Below, piece by piece: positions 11,299 through 23,144 of a stretch of DNA of 64,000 nt (its first letter is position 1; each line of letters begins with the position of its first letter). The notes beneath the pieces were generated by a model, which saw only the letters and a program-made list of their open reading frames with translations, made no database searches and had not been told where the DNA came from. Source of the stretch: Lomentospora prolificans (lineage: Eukaryota > Ascomycota > Sordariomycetes > Microascales > Microascaceae); the NCBI GenBank assembly GCA_029532625.1, contig JARFXM010000011.1:1-64000 (forward strand), given 5' to 3'. Both the position numbers and the translations under genes were made by a program.

Positions 11299-13244
11299 AT
11301 GTCGGCCGCTATCACGCCACCCAAGACTGAGCCAGTCATCATGTCGAACGTCGAGAAATCGACAGCGTCGAGCGATGGGGATGTCCCGCCAGATGTCGCT
11401 GCCCTGTTGGAGGAGTTTTCCGGACCAAAATACGACAAGCTCATGCGCAAATTGGATTTGCACCTTATTCCAATTGTGAGTTGGTAGAACTGCATATGCA
11501 GATCGTGAATCCTTGACAATGCTGATTCTTCTTTGGCGTTTTCTCATAGATTGCGGTGTTGTACCTTCTCGCATACCTAGACCGGTGAGTCGTAATGAAC
11601 ACAAACGGCCTGAGTATTGAATATTAATTAAACGCCGCAATAGGGGTAACATTGGAAACGCAAGGCTTGCTGGTCTCGAAAAGGATCTAAACATGACAGG
11701 CGATCAGTATAACGTTGCTCTGACGATCTTCTTTGTTTCCTACATCGTCTTCGAGGTTCCGGCCAACATGGCGTTGAAACATCTGTCTCCCCGTATTTGG
11801 AGTAAGTACAAGGCTCTTCCGACCGAAAAAATCTCGCTAATTCTGTAGTACCTTCCATTGCTATCACATGGGGAGTTGTGATGACTTTGATGGGCATCGT
11901 TCACAATTATGAAGGACTTCTAGCTGCGAGATTCTTCCTTGGAATTCCCGAGGCAGGCATTTTCCCTGCATCTGCCTATTACATCACAAGCTGGTACACT
12001 AGGCACGAAGCGATGTACAGGACGGCATTGTTCTATGCTACAGCCTCACTGGCGTGAGTCAAATTTCTCCCCGCTAATCGCACCTGCTTCTAACGGCCAA
12101 TCCAGGGGTGCATTCTCCGGTCTCCTCGCATACGCCATCACATTGATGGATGGAATTGGCGGAGTTGCCGGCTGGCAATGGATCTTCATCCTTGAAGGTA
12201 TCCTCACGGTTCTTGGTGGTGTTGCGGCAATCTTCACCATTTACAATGGCCCGGACTCTGTGTCATGGTTAACAGAGGAGGAGAAACGCTACATCAAGGT
12301 GAAGCTGGCATATGACGGAAATAGGGCGGGAATGGGTATGTCGGAAGACGGACCCAAGCGGAAATACATCAAAGACGCCTTCTGTGACTGGCAAGTGAGT
12401 ATAGTGCCTATTTTCACCCAAGGGAACGCCAGAGAGCTTACATCACCTGCAGATCTACCTCAGTGTTGTGATTTACCTGGGTATCTCAGTGTCCACCTAC
12501 GGACTCGTCTTCGGCCTGCCGACGATCATTTCAACTCTTGTAAGTGCTTCGTGGTCTTTATAGAATTCATCTAATCGTCGTTTTCTGGAATAGGGTTATA
12601 CTGCACGAGCCGCTCAGCTTATGACGATTCCACCCTACGTGACAGCTTGCATTCTCACTATTGCTGTCGCTCACTTCTCGGATAAGTTCAAGCGCCGGGG
12701 ATATTTTATCATAGGCTCTTTGATACTCTCCATTCTTGGCTTCGTCATGGCCATCGCCACTTCGGACAATGCAAATCTTGCCAGGGTCACATATGCTGGC
12801 TGTTTTCTCGCCTGTTGTGGTTTCTTCCCTGCGTTCCCCGGCGTTATTTCATGGCTTGCAAACAACCTTGCCGGCCCCTACAAACGAGCCATCGGCATGT
12901 CGTTGCAAATTTGTAAGATCAATTTCTGTCTCAAATCGGTTGGGAAGTAGTAGCTAACGACCTTTTTTATAGCTCTCGGTAATACGGGTGGACTTGTTGG
13001 TTCCAACATCTACCTCGCCAGAGAGAAACCGCACTATCGTCTGGGCTATGGAATCTCCATTGGTTTCATGGGGTTCGGTATCATTGCCGCCATAATCATG
13101 TTTTTCGCTCTTTCTGCTATCAACAAAAAGCGCGAGCGCTATGTTGCGGAGAATGGAGGATCGGATGGTGTGGTTGACAAGCACGGTGATGTGGCACTGA
13201 CGGAGATGGGTGACAAGAGTCCATTATTCAAGTACACCTTGTAG
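11299..13244 (+). CDS. MFS transporter, anion:cation symporter (Dal5/Tna1-like)
   Basis: Plasma-membrane permease of the ACS family, whose members carry organic anions such as allantoate, nicotinate and aromatic acids. There are eight exons: 11299-11475, 11550-11584, 11644-11801, 11849-12053, 12106-12394, 12453-12539, 12594-12912 and 12973-13244 (1542 nt, 513 aa). Introns are 47-74 bp and every phase joins correctly. Family marks are the N-terminal KYDKLMRKLDLHLIPI before TM1, YLLAYLDRGNIGNA, EVPANMALKH, GIPEAGIFP and the loop SWLTEEEKRYI. About 12 hydrophobic segments are present and the C-terminus is hydrophilic. It shares a promoter region with the acyl-CoA synthetase, which suggests an aromatic or related carboxylate as substrate (inference). 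Confidence 0.92.
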
Positions 13245-14786
13245 TATCATACGTCCATCGCGCATGGCGGAGAGATGTGGTCGGATTAGGAATGTTTGTG
13301 ATGGCTGGAAGTTCGCTGGTTTGATATACTATTTCACCAACGATCAGATTAACTCAAGCTATTAGTTCATAATAAGCCCTACGCTAGGGCCCGAAATATT
13401 ATTTATCAGCTTTGGGGACTTGGAACCCCGTCTTGCCAGTTTTCAATTGCGGCAGGCATGACACTGGTGATCGCGAAGGAACCTCTCGCGTTATTCCAAT
13501 GCAACCCTCTTCGTAAGATTAACACTTATTCATCGGCAGGCGTTGACCGGCCTTGATGTTATAACTCCCGTCTTGAACCTCAATCGCAGCTTTATATATT
13601 GCATCACCACGACTATCTCTTCCTCCTAAGACACCTATCGGAGAGAAGGAAGCGCGGTTTCTAACCGTCCTTCAGTGTACCATTCGTCTCATCATGGTCG
13701 AGCTTTCGTCGAGTGAACCCTCTTAGCGAGCTGAAAAGTGCGGGTGCGTAGAGTATGCATGGGATACATGAGATATATACGAAGTGTCAGATAGGATACG
13801 CCTGAATCGTTGACGTTGGCTTTGAGTTTCAGGCTACCACTAAAGACGAAAGGTTGGAACAAGGCCGCTGTGCTACTAGCCCCGTTGTAACTTTGAGTTT
13901 GCAGGTCATCTAATAGACATAATGACCGGCCAGGATTTAGTTGTTAATGCTACTCAACCTATGAAAGATAGCCAGCGTCACATTGCGTGCACTTATATAG
14001 ACTACGTTTACAACGGAAGCTTACAGGAGCACACTCTGATGAGAAGCATAAAACATCCCCCCTTACTGGAAATTCGGTACCAGAAGCCGCCAACCTCGGT
14101 TTGAAACGGAAAAAAAAAAGGTCTTGATAAGTCTTGATTTATCGGAATACAGTAAATTTGTTAGAGATGCCCAATAGTCTTCGCGTGTCAGCCCCTTCTC
14201 ATAGCCTACTAACCTCAAGATCAACAACCCTCCCCGCGCCTTTGCGAAGGGCATTTTGTCTCATGGCACGAATATATTCGCCCTAAGGCCCTATTACAAG
14301 GTGGATGGTACGACCGGCGCGTTTTATGTTGCGCTCAGCTCTTTTGTCTCCGTAGTCTCAAAAGACTAGAGTTATTAGCTCCATCAGGCACCCTGTCAAG
14401 AGCAGAAATTCGATAGGACCAGCTACCTTATAATTCGGGAGATCCGCGGAGAATACAGGGGGCCAACTGATGAACTCGGGCCCGGGTGTACCATGGGACC
14501 AACCATGAAGTCTGTAATAAAGTCATTAGGGAGCTATTCTGAGATGGACGAGAATCAACAGCGGTGCTCAAATGGAAGGGTTGCGCCCGGCCATTCGCAT
14601 GAAACGGAGAGCGCCATCAGGAAATGAAACCCGTAATGGCTAGGGAGGATATCTCTCATTTTAGGGCCCTTGTACTCCCAAGATGGGGGATGGAGGTTTA
14701 CAGACACGGCGCGAACCATGGCAGTGAGTCATTATTAGCAGCAAGCGTCGCTGGCTAGGAAATCCTAGACCTATGCGTAGCTGAAA
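13245..14786. other. Intergenic, no gene seen
   Basis: The transporter 3' flank is followed by about 1.5 kb without a supported frame. A 10-base A-run lies at 14109-14118. I recognise no RNA gene or repeat. Confidence 0.5.
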
Positions 14787-15190
14787 TTAGTGAAAGGAAG
14801 ATGTAAAGAAGGCAGCGATTAGAAAACATACACCCTTAAGTTCGGAGGCGATTGCCGTGCGCCCTGCTGGGATCATTGACATCCATTTCTCGAAACCAGC
14901 AGCAGCTTTAGATGGATTGTATGCAGCCTGCGTCTGCGGCACGTTAACCAATGTCGTGCTGACTGACGCCGCCATGATCAGATTTCCATGGCCCTGGTTC
15001 TTGAAAATGTTGCCTGCCGCCTGTGGCGTCCACACTATTACCCCGCTCAGCGATTATGGAGAGTCGACTCCCCCTTCGAGGATTGAGAACGAGGTATTAG
15101 CCCTGACTGCCGAGGCGACTTTCGCCACGAACTTCGCTAAGCGCACGGTCAAGAGCGTTCACGCTTTGCAAGCATTTCCCGAGCTAAATT
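14787..15190 (-). pseudogene. Short-chain dehydrogenase (mannitol DH/sorbose reductase-like) remnant
   Basis: On the minus strand 15190-15060 gives VRANTSFSILEGGVD, a decayed form of the family's VANAG..ILDG region. It is followed by a stop and then, in frame, AAGNIFKNQGHGNLIMAAS and a recognisable active-site segment, AAYNPSKAA (YxxxK). The protein then loses similarity and stops at 14787. The Rossmann N-terminus and the C-terminal third are missing. It is a fragment of an NADP-dependent polyol-type SDR. Confidence 0.6.
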
Positions 15191-16788
15191 CAAGCTTAAA
15201 TGGGTTGCGCCAGGCTTTGGAATACCGCGAGGGTGAGTATGAGACTGCTCCTGAAAATAAAGGACCAGTCCTACAAACGATCGCCCCGCTGTGGCACCCC
15301 AGCCGCAATGGCCTACCACCGCTTCAGCTTGCAATGTCGGTCCTACAACGGTTGAGAGGTGCGTATGCCGTAGCCTTTCGAGGAAAAATATGCAATTGTT
15401 GACATGAAACCTCTTACCCTCCAGAAGAAGAACGTCTTAAAATGCTTTGGACTATAGAACTGGGAAACCCCAATGACTTTCTTGATACTTCACGACAGTT
15501 TGCTTTGGGAAACCATCACTCGCCGATATCATCATTGTGTCACACGGCCTCTATCGGCTCCCGCGCTGTGCACGCAACGAATCTAATATGGCGCCCAGAG
15601 ACGATTTCGATGCGCAAGCCCTGTTGTGCCGTACTAATCTGGGAAAAGCCCTTGCGCGCCTCCCTTTTAACCTCCCCGCCACGCTTGATTACGCTTTGCA
15701 TTGTATATGGCCGTAGGTCGTTCACGGCTCTATAGCCAGCTCTACATTCCAACATAGCTAACCATTCACGCAACCCCTAGACTTTGCACCACCTTGAAAG
15801 ATGCAAGGTGATCAGTGCCTGGAACATCCCCCTGGCGCTTCGTATATGCGTCAATCCTGATTATATTCTAATCCATGACCTGTTGGGCATTTCGCCCGGG
15901 AATATAAAGCAAGGTTATCTAACTTAACCTGAGAGATGGGACAACATTGAATCTCCCGAGCCATCTAAACTGATAGGCTGCAAAAAGTTGTACGCAATGG
16001 TACGTTCTTTCAGATAGATCTAGGGCCTAGTCGTTTGGTTCCTCTCACTGACAGGGAGCTTTAGTATTATATTTCACGCAAGGAGGTTTAGATTCAGTGG
16101 CCATGAAATGGTTCCACACTCATGTGCAGCTATCGCAAGACGCCTACTCCCACACTCATGATTGACCACTTAATGCATAGACCTTTTAATCCTGGAGTAA
16201 CACTACGCCGAAGCCCAGAACTTAACCAGTTTTTTCCAGCGAGCAAGTCTCAGGGGGCAATGGTGCAATGACGTCTAATGAAACCTGCAAATACCACTCC
16301 AGCAATAATTAGGTCATTGGAGTCCCAGGGCCACAGGCCACCAACGAGTTATTTTTTTGGCGCGGAGAGCATCAGTAGCGACAATGGTTGTCTGCAGATG
16401 TAGCTCTCAGGGCAACCCGTATAGATGAAGCCTCTATCAGTGCCCGAAACAGTATATAGTGCAGAACGAAGGCAAGATATACTTGCGTCTGTCCTCCTAG
16501 CCATGCCAAAGACATGTAACGCCGTCTAGTTCTATAACCACATGGAAAAAGTATATGTGCAAACTAGAGAGACGCGAGACGTAATATAGAAAACACTCGC
16601 TATTACAGGCCAAAATTTTGGCCATTCATTGAGACAGAGAACAGTTCCAATATGAAAAAGGAGATCACAGTTTAGAGCCGGATCGGGAACACAACAGACA
16701 TATAGATACCATGACAGCTCCGTCCTATTTCCCGCATTGTTGGTGTCAAGGCCAAGATCGCTGTCTCGGTACCTGTTCTCTCAAGATC
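15191..16788. other. Intergenic, no gene seen
   Basis: Short frames at 15149-15402 and 15442-15773 overlap on both strands and lack motifs. The rest, up to the methyltransferase stop, shows no supported coding region. Confidence 0.45.
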
Positions 16789-17550
16789 CTAAATAGCTTT
16801 CCTCACACTCATCATTAAAAACAATGGTCGAAGTTGGTCCTCCTCAGCGACCGTCCCTCTCGCCAACTCTTCTTTCTTTGGTAACCATTCCACAAAGCCT
16901 ACCAAGGAAAATCCGGTCCCAAAAATAAAATCCATGTATCCTGTCAGGGTTCGGTGCCGCTTTCGGACTCCCTTAGCTAACCAATCTACCACCCGCTCTC
17001 CTTCCTCGTGATAATTGGCAAAGGACCAGTATTTATCTTGCGACTCTGGGTCCACTAGTACGTGCGGGTTTCGTGGTGCGGTGTAAATGGGATGCTCGAC
17101 GTTGAAAACAAATAAAGAACCGGGGCTAAGAACCCGGTGGATGAGAGACATTGTGCGAGCGAGGTTGTCAAGATAATGGAGAGTGAGGGAGCTGAACACG
17201 AGCCCGAACTTGTTTGTATCAGATTCCGGCAGCTGAAGAGTCTCAAGATCTGCACGCCGATACTCGATTGCCGGGTAATCATGCCCCGTGAGGGCTCGTG
17301 CCTTATTTAGCATGTTCTCTGAGATATCAATCCCGAGGACCGATCGGGCTCCGGACCCTACTGCCCAGCGGCAAAACCAGCCTGATCCGCAGCCCAAGTC
17401 CAAGACATCAAGGCCAGTGACATCTGGTAACAGAGGGGATAGACGTGACCAAGCGGGGTCGCTTTCCAGTTCGGTTTCCTTTGAAGAGCGGTCGATGAAT
17501 TTCATGTAAGCATCAAAGAAATCTTCCCGATCATAGATATTCTGGGCCAT
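16789..17550 (-). CDS. Class I SAM-dependent methyltransferase
   Basis: Single-exon gene, 253 aa, cytosolic. The Rossmann SAM-binding motif I is VLDLGCGSGWFCRWA (near 48-62), motif II acidic residue is in GIDISENML, and post-motif features are RRADLETLQLPE and FSSLTLHYLDN. The C-terminal part (YWSFANYHEEGERVV, LTGYMDFIFGTGF) fits UbiE/COQ5-like (Methyltransf_11) small-molecule methyltransferases rather than a protein or RNA methylase. The start at 17550 places motif I at the normal distance. The substrate is unknown and neighbours do not define a pathway. Confidence 0.9.
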   Translation of the reverse strand: MAQNIYDREDFFDAYMKFIDRSSKETELESDPAWSRLSPLLPDVTGLDVLDLGCGSGWFCRWAVGSGARSVLGIDISENMLNKARALTGHDYPAIEYRRADLETLQLPESDTNKFGLVFSSLTLHYLDNLARTMSLIHRVLSPGSLFVFNVEHPIYTAPRNPHVLVDPESQDKYWSFANYHEEGERVVDWLAKGVRKRHRTLTGYMDFIFGTGFSLVGFVEWLPKKEELARGTVAEEDQLRPLFLMMSVRKAI

Positions 17551-17839
17551 GGCGGACGTTGAAATGCGGACAACCCATCCACTGACTTGAACTCACCAGG
17601 ACCGTTGTTGTTTGAGAGACCTTAGATAAAAACAGTAAAGTAGAAATCGCCAGTCTGATCGGGATCTATAGTATCTTCAATTGGCTTCACATTGCACTGC
17701 CTCGCTCCTTATTTCCCCACCTCGGTTAAAATTGCTCTTCCAGGAAGTGAACAGCGTAAGGGCGGGATAATGATCCGGCCAAATTCGTCCGCGTCTCGGC
17801 ACAGGATGGCCCGGAACCTGGTCGCCCACTGTCTTCACC

Positions 17840-19134
17840 TTAAGTTCTTGCCTTCTTCTTCATCAGTCTTCTTGCCCAGGCCCAATGCTTCCTAGGATTT
17901 TCTGCCATAGCTCTCATTCCCGGAAGGTCGCCAGAAGTCGGCCCAAATCCCCTCTCAAGTGCCTCGATGGCCAAAAGCGCGTGTTCGCGAGCCTCTTTCT
18001 CCCGAGCAAACAAGGCAAAGTTCAGCGCCGCCCGAGTGTACGCGTGGGCGAAATAAATGTCTAGATGCTCGTCGTGGTACAGCGCTACCATTTCAGCCCC
18101 CGTCTCGGCTGATACGGCGGTACTATTAGGTGACTCGAGCTCCTTGATGAGCTCACCGATTTTCCGTAATCGCGCATCGGATGCCTCAGACTCGTCTGGC
18201 GGCAGGCTGCATTGCTGACAGTTGCAATTAAATCCCCAGCTTGAGAGGCGCTCTTGACGCTCAGCTCGCACTAGGCTCGCATCAACATAGCTGATGGTGA
18301 GCTCTTCGCCTGGGGATATGTCACGAACTGCGATGCTAGTATGGGTCATATTCTTTATGTGGTATTGAACGCTAGGGTGGTCAACTTCTGTGTATCCGAG
18401 GAGCGCGGCGCTTAGGTCTAAACTTACTTTGGTCGGCAGTCATGATTAAAAAGTGAAACGTCGGTCCACACCCCAAGATGTGCGAAATTGTTGTTGTTGT
18501 TGAGACCGACACCCAAGTGGAAGGCGTTTCTGTCAACTCTGCTGTGCACATCGACTCCAAAAAGTTTGTCTAACGATTCCTTTTTCTCAGTCGGTAGCAC
18601 ATCACGAGCTGCTTCGTAAAGGCGGTCCCGAGCTTCACTGTCCAAATCACGATGGACCTCGTCTTGCACCAACAGTATGGCGAGCCGGACCATTATGATC
18701 TCGCCTTTTCGGATAGTCCGGTTGGCAACGAGCCCCATGCCCTTTCCCGGTATCTCCGCCTTGTCGAATGGTGCAACGGGAGGTGCTACGCTCAAGGGAG
18801 GGGGAAAGGTGACAACCACCGCCGCCGTCTCTTTATTTGTGACCATGGCGGAACCACCACCTAGAAGAGGATTAGAGTACACACAATAGTCCAAGTGGCA
18901 ATGTGGCGTTCGTGCCCATGCCGTTCGAATGTCATCCCACGCAGACGCTGCCCCGTCCGGGTGTGGGACAGTATTAACCCGACAGATCTCATCGCGCCAG
19001 AGAAGTTTGTTAGATAAACATTTATCTTCTTCTGTATGTGCGAACTCTGCAGCTGAGAATACTGCGAAGTATAGAGGCGGTATGAAATGGGTAAGCTTCA
19101 TTGTGTAGATAGGCGTTGTAATTCTGAACGGCAA
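17840..19134 (-). CDS. SET-domain protein
   Basis: Putative lysine methyltransferase of the small fungal SET family. Exon 1 is 18428-19134 and exon 2 is 17840-18371, with a 56-bp intron (GTAAGT..CCTAG); together 412 aa. The SET core is split by the intron but joins cleanly: IPGKGMGLVANRTIRKGEII (start of SET), SLFNHDCRPN followed by VQYHI (the NHxCxPN signature), then GEELTISYVD and a post-SET cysteine group CNCQQC. An alternative start at 19101 gives a hydrophobic leader (MKLTHFIPPLYFAVFSAAEF) that resembles a signal peptide and is seen in several relatives. Five asparagines in a row (near 215) come from a GTT repeat. No neighbour suggests a target. Confidence 0.88.
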
Positions 19135-21398
19135 CTAGGTCACACAGTTGCATCAGAATAGCTGGATCGTCGACTCCATTCTTATCGTGAACGAAAATAA
19201 AAAGTCAAGTTCACTGAGACGGTTGCTACTACATATATTTGTCTCCAACGAAGTATTTCAGAAAATCTTCCGGTAGATGTGATGTGTCCTCCATTGCCCG
19301 CCGTGTTTCGCATTGATTTAGCCAGACATGACCACATTCTTCCGTGAACCCGATCCCACATCGGAAGTACAGGCGATTGCTTTCTTACGCACTGTATGCT
19401 GAATCATCAGACGACTCTTTGTCATTTTAAGAGGGAGAGAGAGGTACTTTGGTTGGCTAGCCATGTTTGAGTTTCAAACAACATTACTAGGGAGCCTTAT
19501 CCACTTCACATATATTTGAGAATGGATTGTATCCTCGCGCCTCTAAGAGACCAACGCTGGGTCGGATCGCGCCAAGGTACGGAATTTGGATCGGGGTAGG
19601 ATAGAAGCTGGAAAGCGGGCTATGGATTGGAGCCGCCGCCTTCAACGACCTGACCTGCCTTTACAAGTTCCTCGGTCGTTAATAATCGCACCCAAAATTA
19701 GCACCCGAAAAGACGAAGACGATCTTGAGGCTGAGTCTCACGTCTTAACACTAGACTTTGTAAATCAGCAATCCATTTCACACTAGTAGGAATGCAAGCA
19801 AGCAGTCGGTGGTGAGCTAGAGAAACCGGCTGTTAAGCTGAGCAATCAACCTAGAAGACTACTCCGTCGTCATCGTCATATGATCTTCCCTATTCAGGCC
19901 TCTCACTTTCCATTCGGGTAGTTTGACTAATAATCCTTGAGCTATTCACTTGCGGCACCGAATATAAAGTTTAACTAAGTGTACCAAAATTCAACGTCCT
20001 GTCGGCATCCCGGACGACCGAGTTTCGAAGCCCGTCTCTCTCATTAGCCCGATGAGAAACGACTAAGAAAAGCACCAAGAACTCTCACCGTCACCTTCCG
20101 CTTGAAAATGCAGCACTTTGGTGCGGGGTATATGCATTTATGATCTTCGTATCTTGAGGAGAAAGGGACACGATAAAGACGCGAGCTGTCCTCAATCAGG
20201 CGTTGGGCATCTCTCAACTTGATAGGACCAGGACTAGATATGCTTTCGAAGGCAAGCGACTAAGAAGCGTCCAGCGAGCCTCACATAACCACTCAATCTC
20301 AGGGAATACCTGAAATAAATAAAATACTGAGGAATAAAAAGAAAGAAGAGAGGAGGAGAGAAAAAAAAAAAGGAAACAAAAACATACAACACCGGGGATT
20401 CGCTGGTCGTCACCGACCCAACTACTAGTCCGGCGCTTCGCAGCTTGTGTGACAGGGGAGCGGACGGGACCCTCAATTTTCTGCGAGCTATGGTCGTATG
20501 TGCTTATGCTGGTTGCCTATTAGACTTATATCCTCTCCTACCATAGACATTAGAGGGAAATGTATTGAGAGGTGATTTGACTTTGACCCCTATCTCTACC
20601 GCCCTCCCCACAACAGATTATAGACTAACGTACCAATGCACGAGAGCATAATTTACCAGAAGGTGCGCGAAGTTACCGGTAGTTATCAATACGCGTGGGA
20701 GTTGGAAGTCGCATAAAGAGCAACTTTGATTAGACGGGATCAAGAGGTCTGATATTATTACATCATTACACATTCGAGCCGTAATTCCCATAATTATTCG
20801 TCTCGGATGACACTCACGCCGGCGTCAAAAGTCCGGCCATGAAGATCTTCACCAGTTATAGACGGAGTTACTATGTAGCGTCAGCAAATTTCATGGTAGT
20901 CGAGGGTTTCAAGCTTTTCAAAAATAAATACTTGTAGTTAGATAACCATGGAATGCCTTTGGGTGTTCAATGTATATTGTTTCGATCGTCCTTCCCTTGC
21001 AGCAGGATCTTTATCCAGTCCCTTACTGACTCTTTCCACGAAGGACAATTGCTCGCTCACTACGATGTGGAAATAAGACACACTTAGGAGGATTGACTCG
21101 GGTAGCATGTGTAAGGGCGAGACATATTAAGGGCTAAAGCGCGGGTTATTTGTATGTTGCGCTCTTGCATCTCTCTCATAGACGTCAAAAAGGGTCTTCG
21201 GGGCGGGGCTTCTCCCCAGGCTCGTGATTTGAATTTATCTTATAAAAACAATCCCAATCCCTCTCTCTTGCCGCTTGCAATGGGTCTAGGGAGGGATGCG
21301 CAAGTCATTATGCCGTGCGGCTACATAGAATAGGACAGCGCCCTTGTACGAGGTTTGGCCAGCTGGAGGATGGCAGCTGGGTTGCTCTGCAGCGGCTA
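19135..21398. other. Intergenic, no gene seen
   Basis: About 2.3 kb of normal composition. Frames at 19586-19786 and 20234-20476 have no motif; the latter includes a purine-rich low-complexity run (20336-20377). Nothing else is supported. Confidence 0.45.
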
Positions 21399-21851
21399 TT
21401 AGTGCCACATTTTCCACCAACTGACCATCGGCTCACAGTCATGAGTTCCGGGGTCCGCGCGACATCTTTCCGCCTCGTGTTCCTGTATATAAGCCACCAC
21501 GGTATCGACGACTTCGATGGCAGCGGGAAATGGATACCATGGAGCGAACCAGTACGAGGCTGAGATAACGACCACCCCGACCCCACCCCGGGGCGACTCT
21601 GTTGCGGAACGGGCACCTTCTTCAGGTTGCTCTCTAACAGATGCAACTCCGCGAATATCTTAGGGCAAGGCCCGTAGCTTACCAGGACAATTGTACTTAG
21701 GGTCGCTGCATTTGGAGACGATGACGCGGAGAGTTTGCCCCGTTCGCAACCCGCAATTGTTTTTCCAGACAGGACGACTGAAGCTATAAGGCAGAGTGTG
21801 GATCGCGATGGCGAGGAACGCGAGCAGTTGTTTAATGTTAGGACCCGCCAT
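21399..21851 (-). CDS. Possible small secreted cysteine-containing protein
   Basis: I do not recognise this family. The frame from 21851 encodes a signal-peptide-like start (MAGPNIKQLLAFLAIAIHTL) followed by CGL, KCSD and NCPG. If an intron of about 51 bp (21632-21682, GTAAGC..TTAGAG) is removed, the frame continues (EQPEEGARSATESPRGG, then a tryptophan-rich stretch WFAPWYPFP) to a stop at 21399, giving 133 aa in an exact number of codons. Two more cysteines (RCRAD, HDCEP) fall in exon 2. Small size, signal peptide and subtelomeric position would fit an effector-like secreted protein. The intron is weak and the call could be wrong. Confidence 0.3.
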
Positions 21852-22766
21852 CGTAATGTCCAGGGATTGTTATATTATCCAAACAAACACTGCAGCGATC
21901 GTCGAGCGCCCCCACCTTACGAAGCCACGCGAAATTGAGGTGATATGGCGGGGTGACACGGCCCTGTTCGTCAGGAACGAAAAATTCGATGATTCAAAAG
22001 TATACTTTACAAGGATCTGCCGTCAAGTGTCTCATCACGGCTTTGACTAGCTGTGCTGTGTCACGACGGTTCCGAAAATTCCCATAAAACTGTTTGTCCC
22101 ATGAACAATCAAAGCGGAAATCACAACCCTAGGCCTAAACGGCTAGGATCACGATGGCCTTGACCACGCATTTCCGACCGTCTGACGTCTTTGCAAGTGG
22201 TAATAAATAGTATCTCGCCATTAGCCGAACGATGGCCTACAAAACTTTTAGTAATACTCAATGGCCATAATACACACCACGCCGCCCCGTGTTCAGCCAG
22301 ATCTCCTAGAAGTTTTCAAACGATCAGAACAAGTCCAGACCACTTGGAACTCCACTAGAAAGCATTTGCAGCAGGTCCATGGAAGGAAGAGTGCATTCGT
22401 TCTGGTGGCAGCTGTCATCCCAAAGAATGACGGGTTTTCGTTAGGATGAGCCAGGTCGAGAATTTTAATGACCCGTAACCCATCCCATGGCTCCTGATAT
22501 GCAAGTTGGATCTGGAGGTGTAGCTCAATGGTCGACTGTGGTTTGCGAGCTGTGTCAAGGAGCTTAGGCACACAATGGGAAATCATCACGTTCGCCGTGA
22601 GGATGAACAAATGTATTAATGAAGACCATCATGGATATCTGCTCGGCCGCAATTTTGTTTCGCAGACACGGTGTGGAATGGGCCTGTGACGGAGTATTTG
22701 ATAGAATGCACACAACTAAACGAGTTCTCCATTGGGTATAAAGACATCAAGTCGCCGTTAGATCTT
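21852..22766. other. Intergenic, no gene seen
   Basis: Overlapping frames at 22261-22449 and 22293-22610 on opposite strands have no recognisable motif. No repeat or RNA gene noticed. Confidence 0.45.
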
Positions 22767-23144
22767 CTATAGCTTAGATCCACCTGCCGACTTGCCCTTG
22801 ATGAAGATTGGCTTAGCAGTTGTGTAGTTGGGAACATCGCCAATGACTTCTTCTGTAACCTTATCCGCCATGGCCGCTTCGAATGCCTCAACAGACTTCC
22901 ATTTCGTGATGGCCTGTACTTGGTATGGAGAGCCTTCCTCGAACTCTAGCACCTCCCAGCTCTGCATTCCAAGAGGTCCCCATTTCCTACCAAAAAAGCC
23001 GAGTCATGTCAGCGATGCAACTGGAGTACGACCAAGGTAATAAACGCTCATCACTTACGCCTCAACGAGAGAAAAGTGTTTAGTCACATAATACTGCACA
23101 TCGAACTTAGGTCCAGATTCATAGAGAATGGTAACGGTCGACAT
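22767..23144 (-). CDS. EthD-domain small protein
   Basis: Two exons, 23059-23144 and 22767-22986, with a 72-bp intron (GTAAGT..GGTAG), giving 101 aa. The N-terminus MSTVTILYESGPKFDVQYYV and the centre (KWGPLGMQSWEV, SPYQVQAITKW, FEAAMADKVTEEVIGDVPNY) follow the EthD/dimeric alpha-beta barrel pattern: first strand, the D-x-x-Y-Y helix, a Y-x-x-Q-A strand and the closing 'D(V/I)PNYT' segment. Members act as small dimeric accessory or degradative enzymes, for example in ether or polyketide metabolism; the substrate here is unknown. A TATA-like TTTATATA lies at 23260-23267, about 115 bp upstream. Confidence 0.85.
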
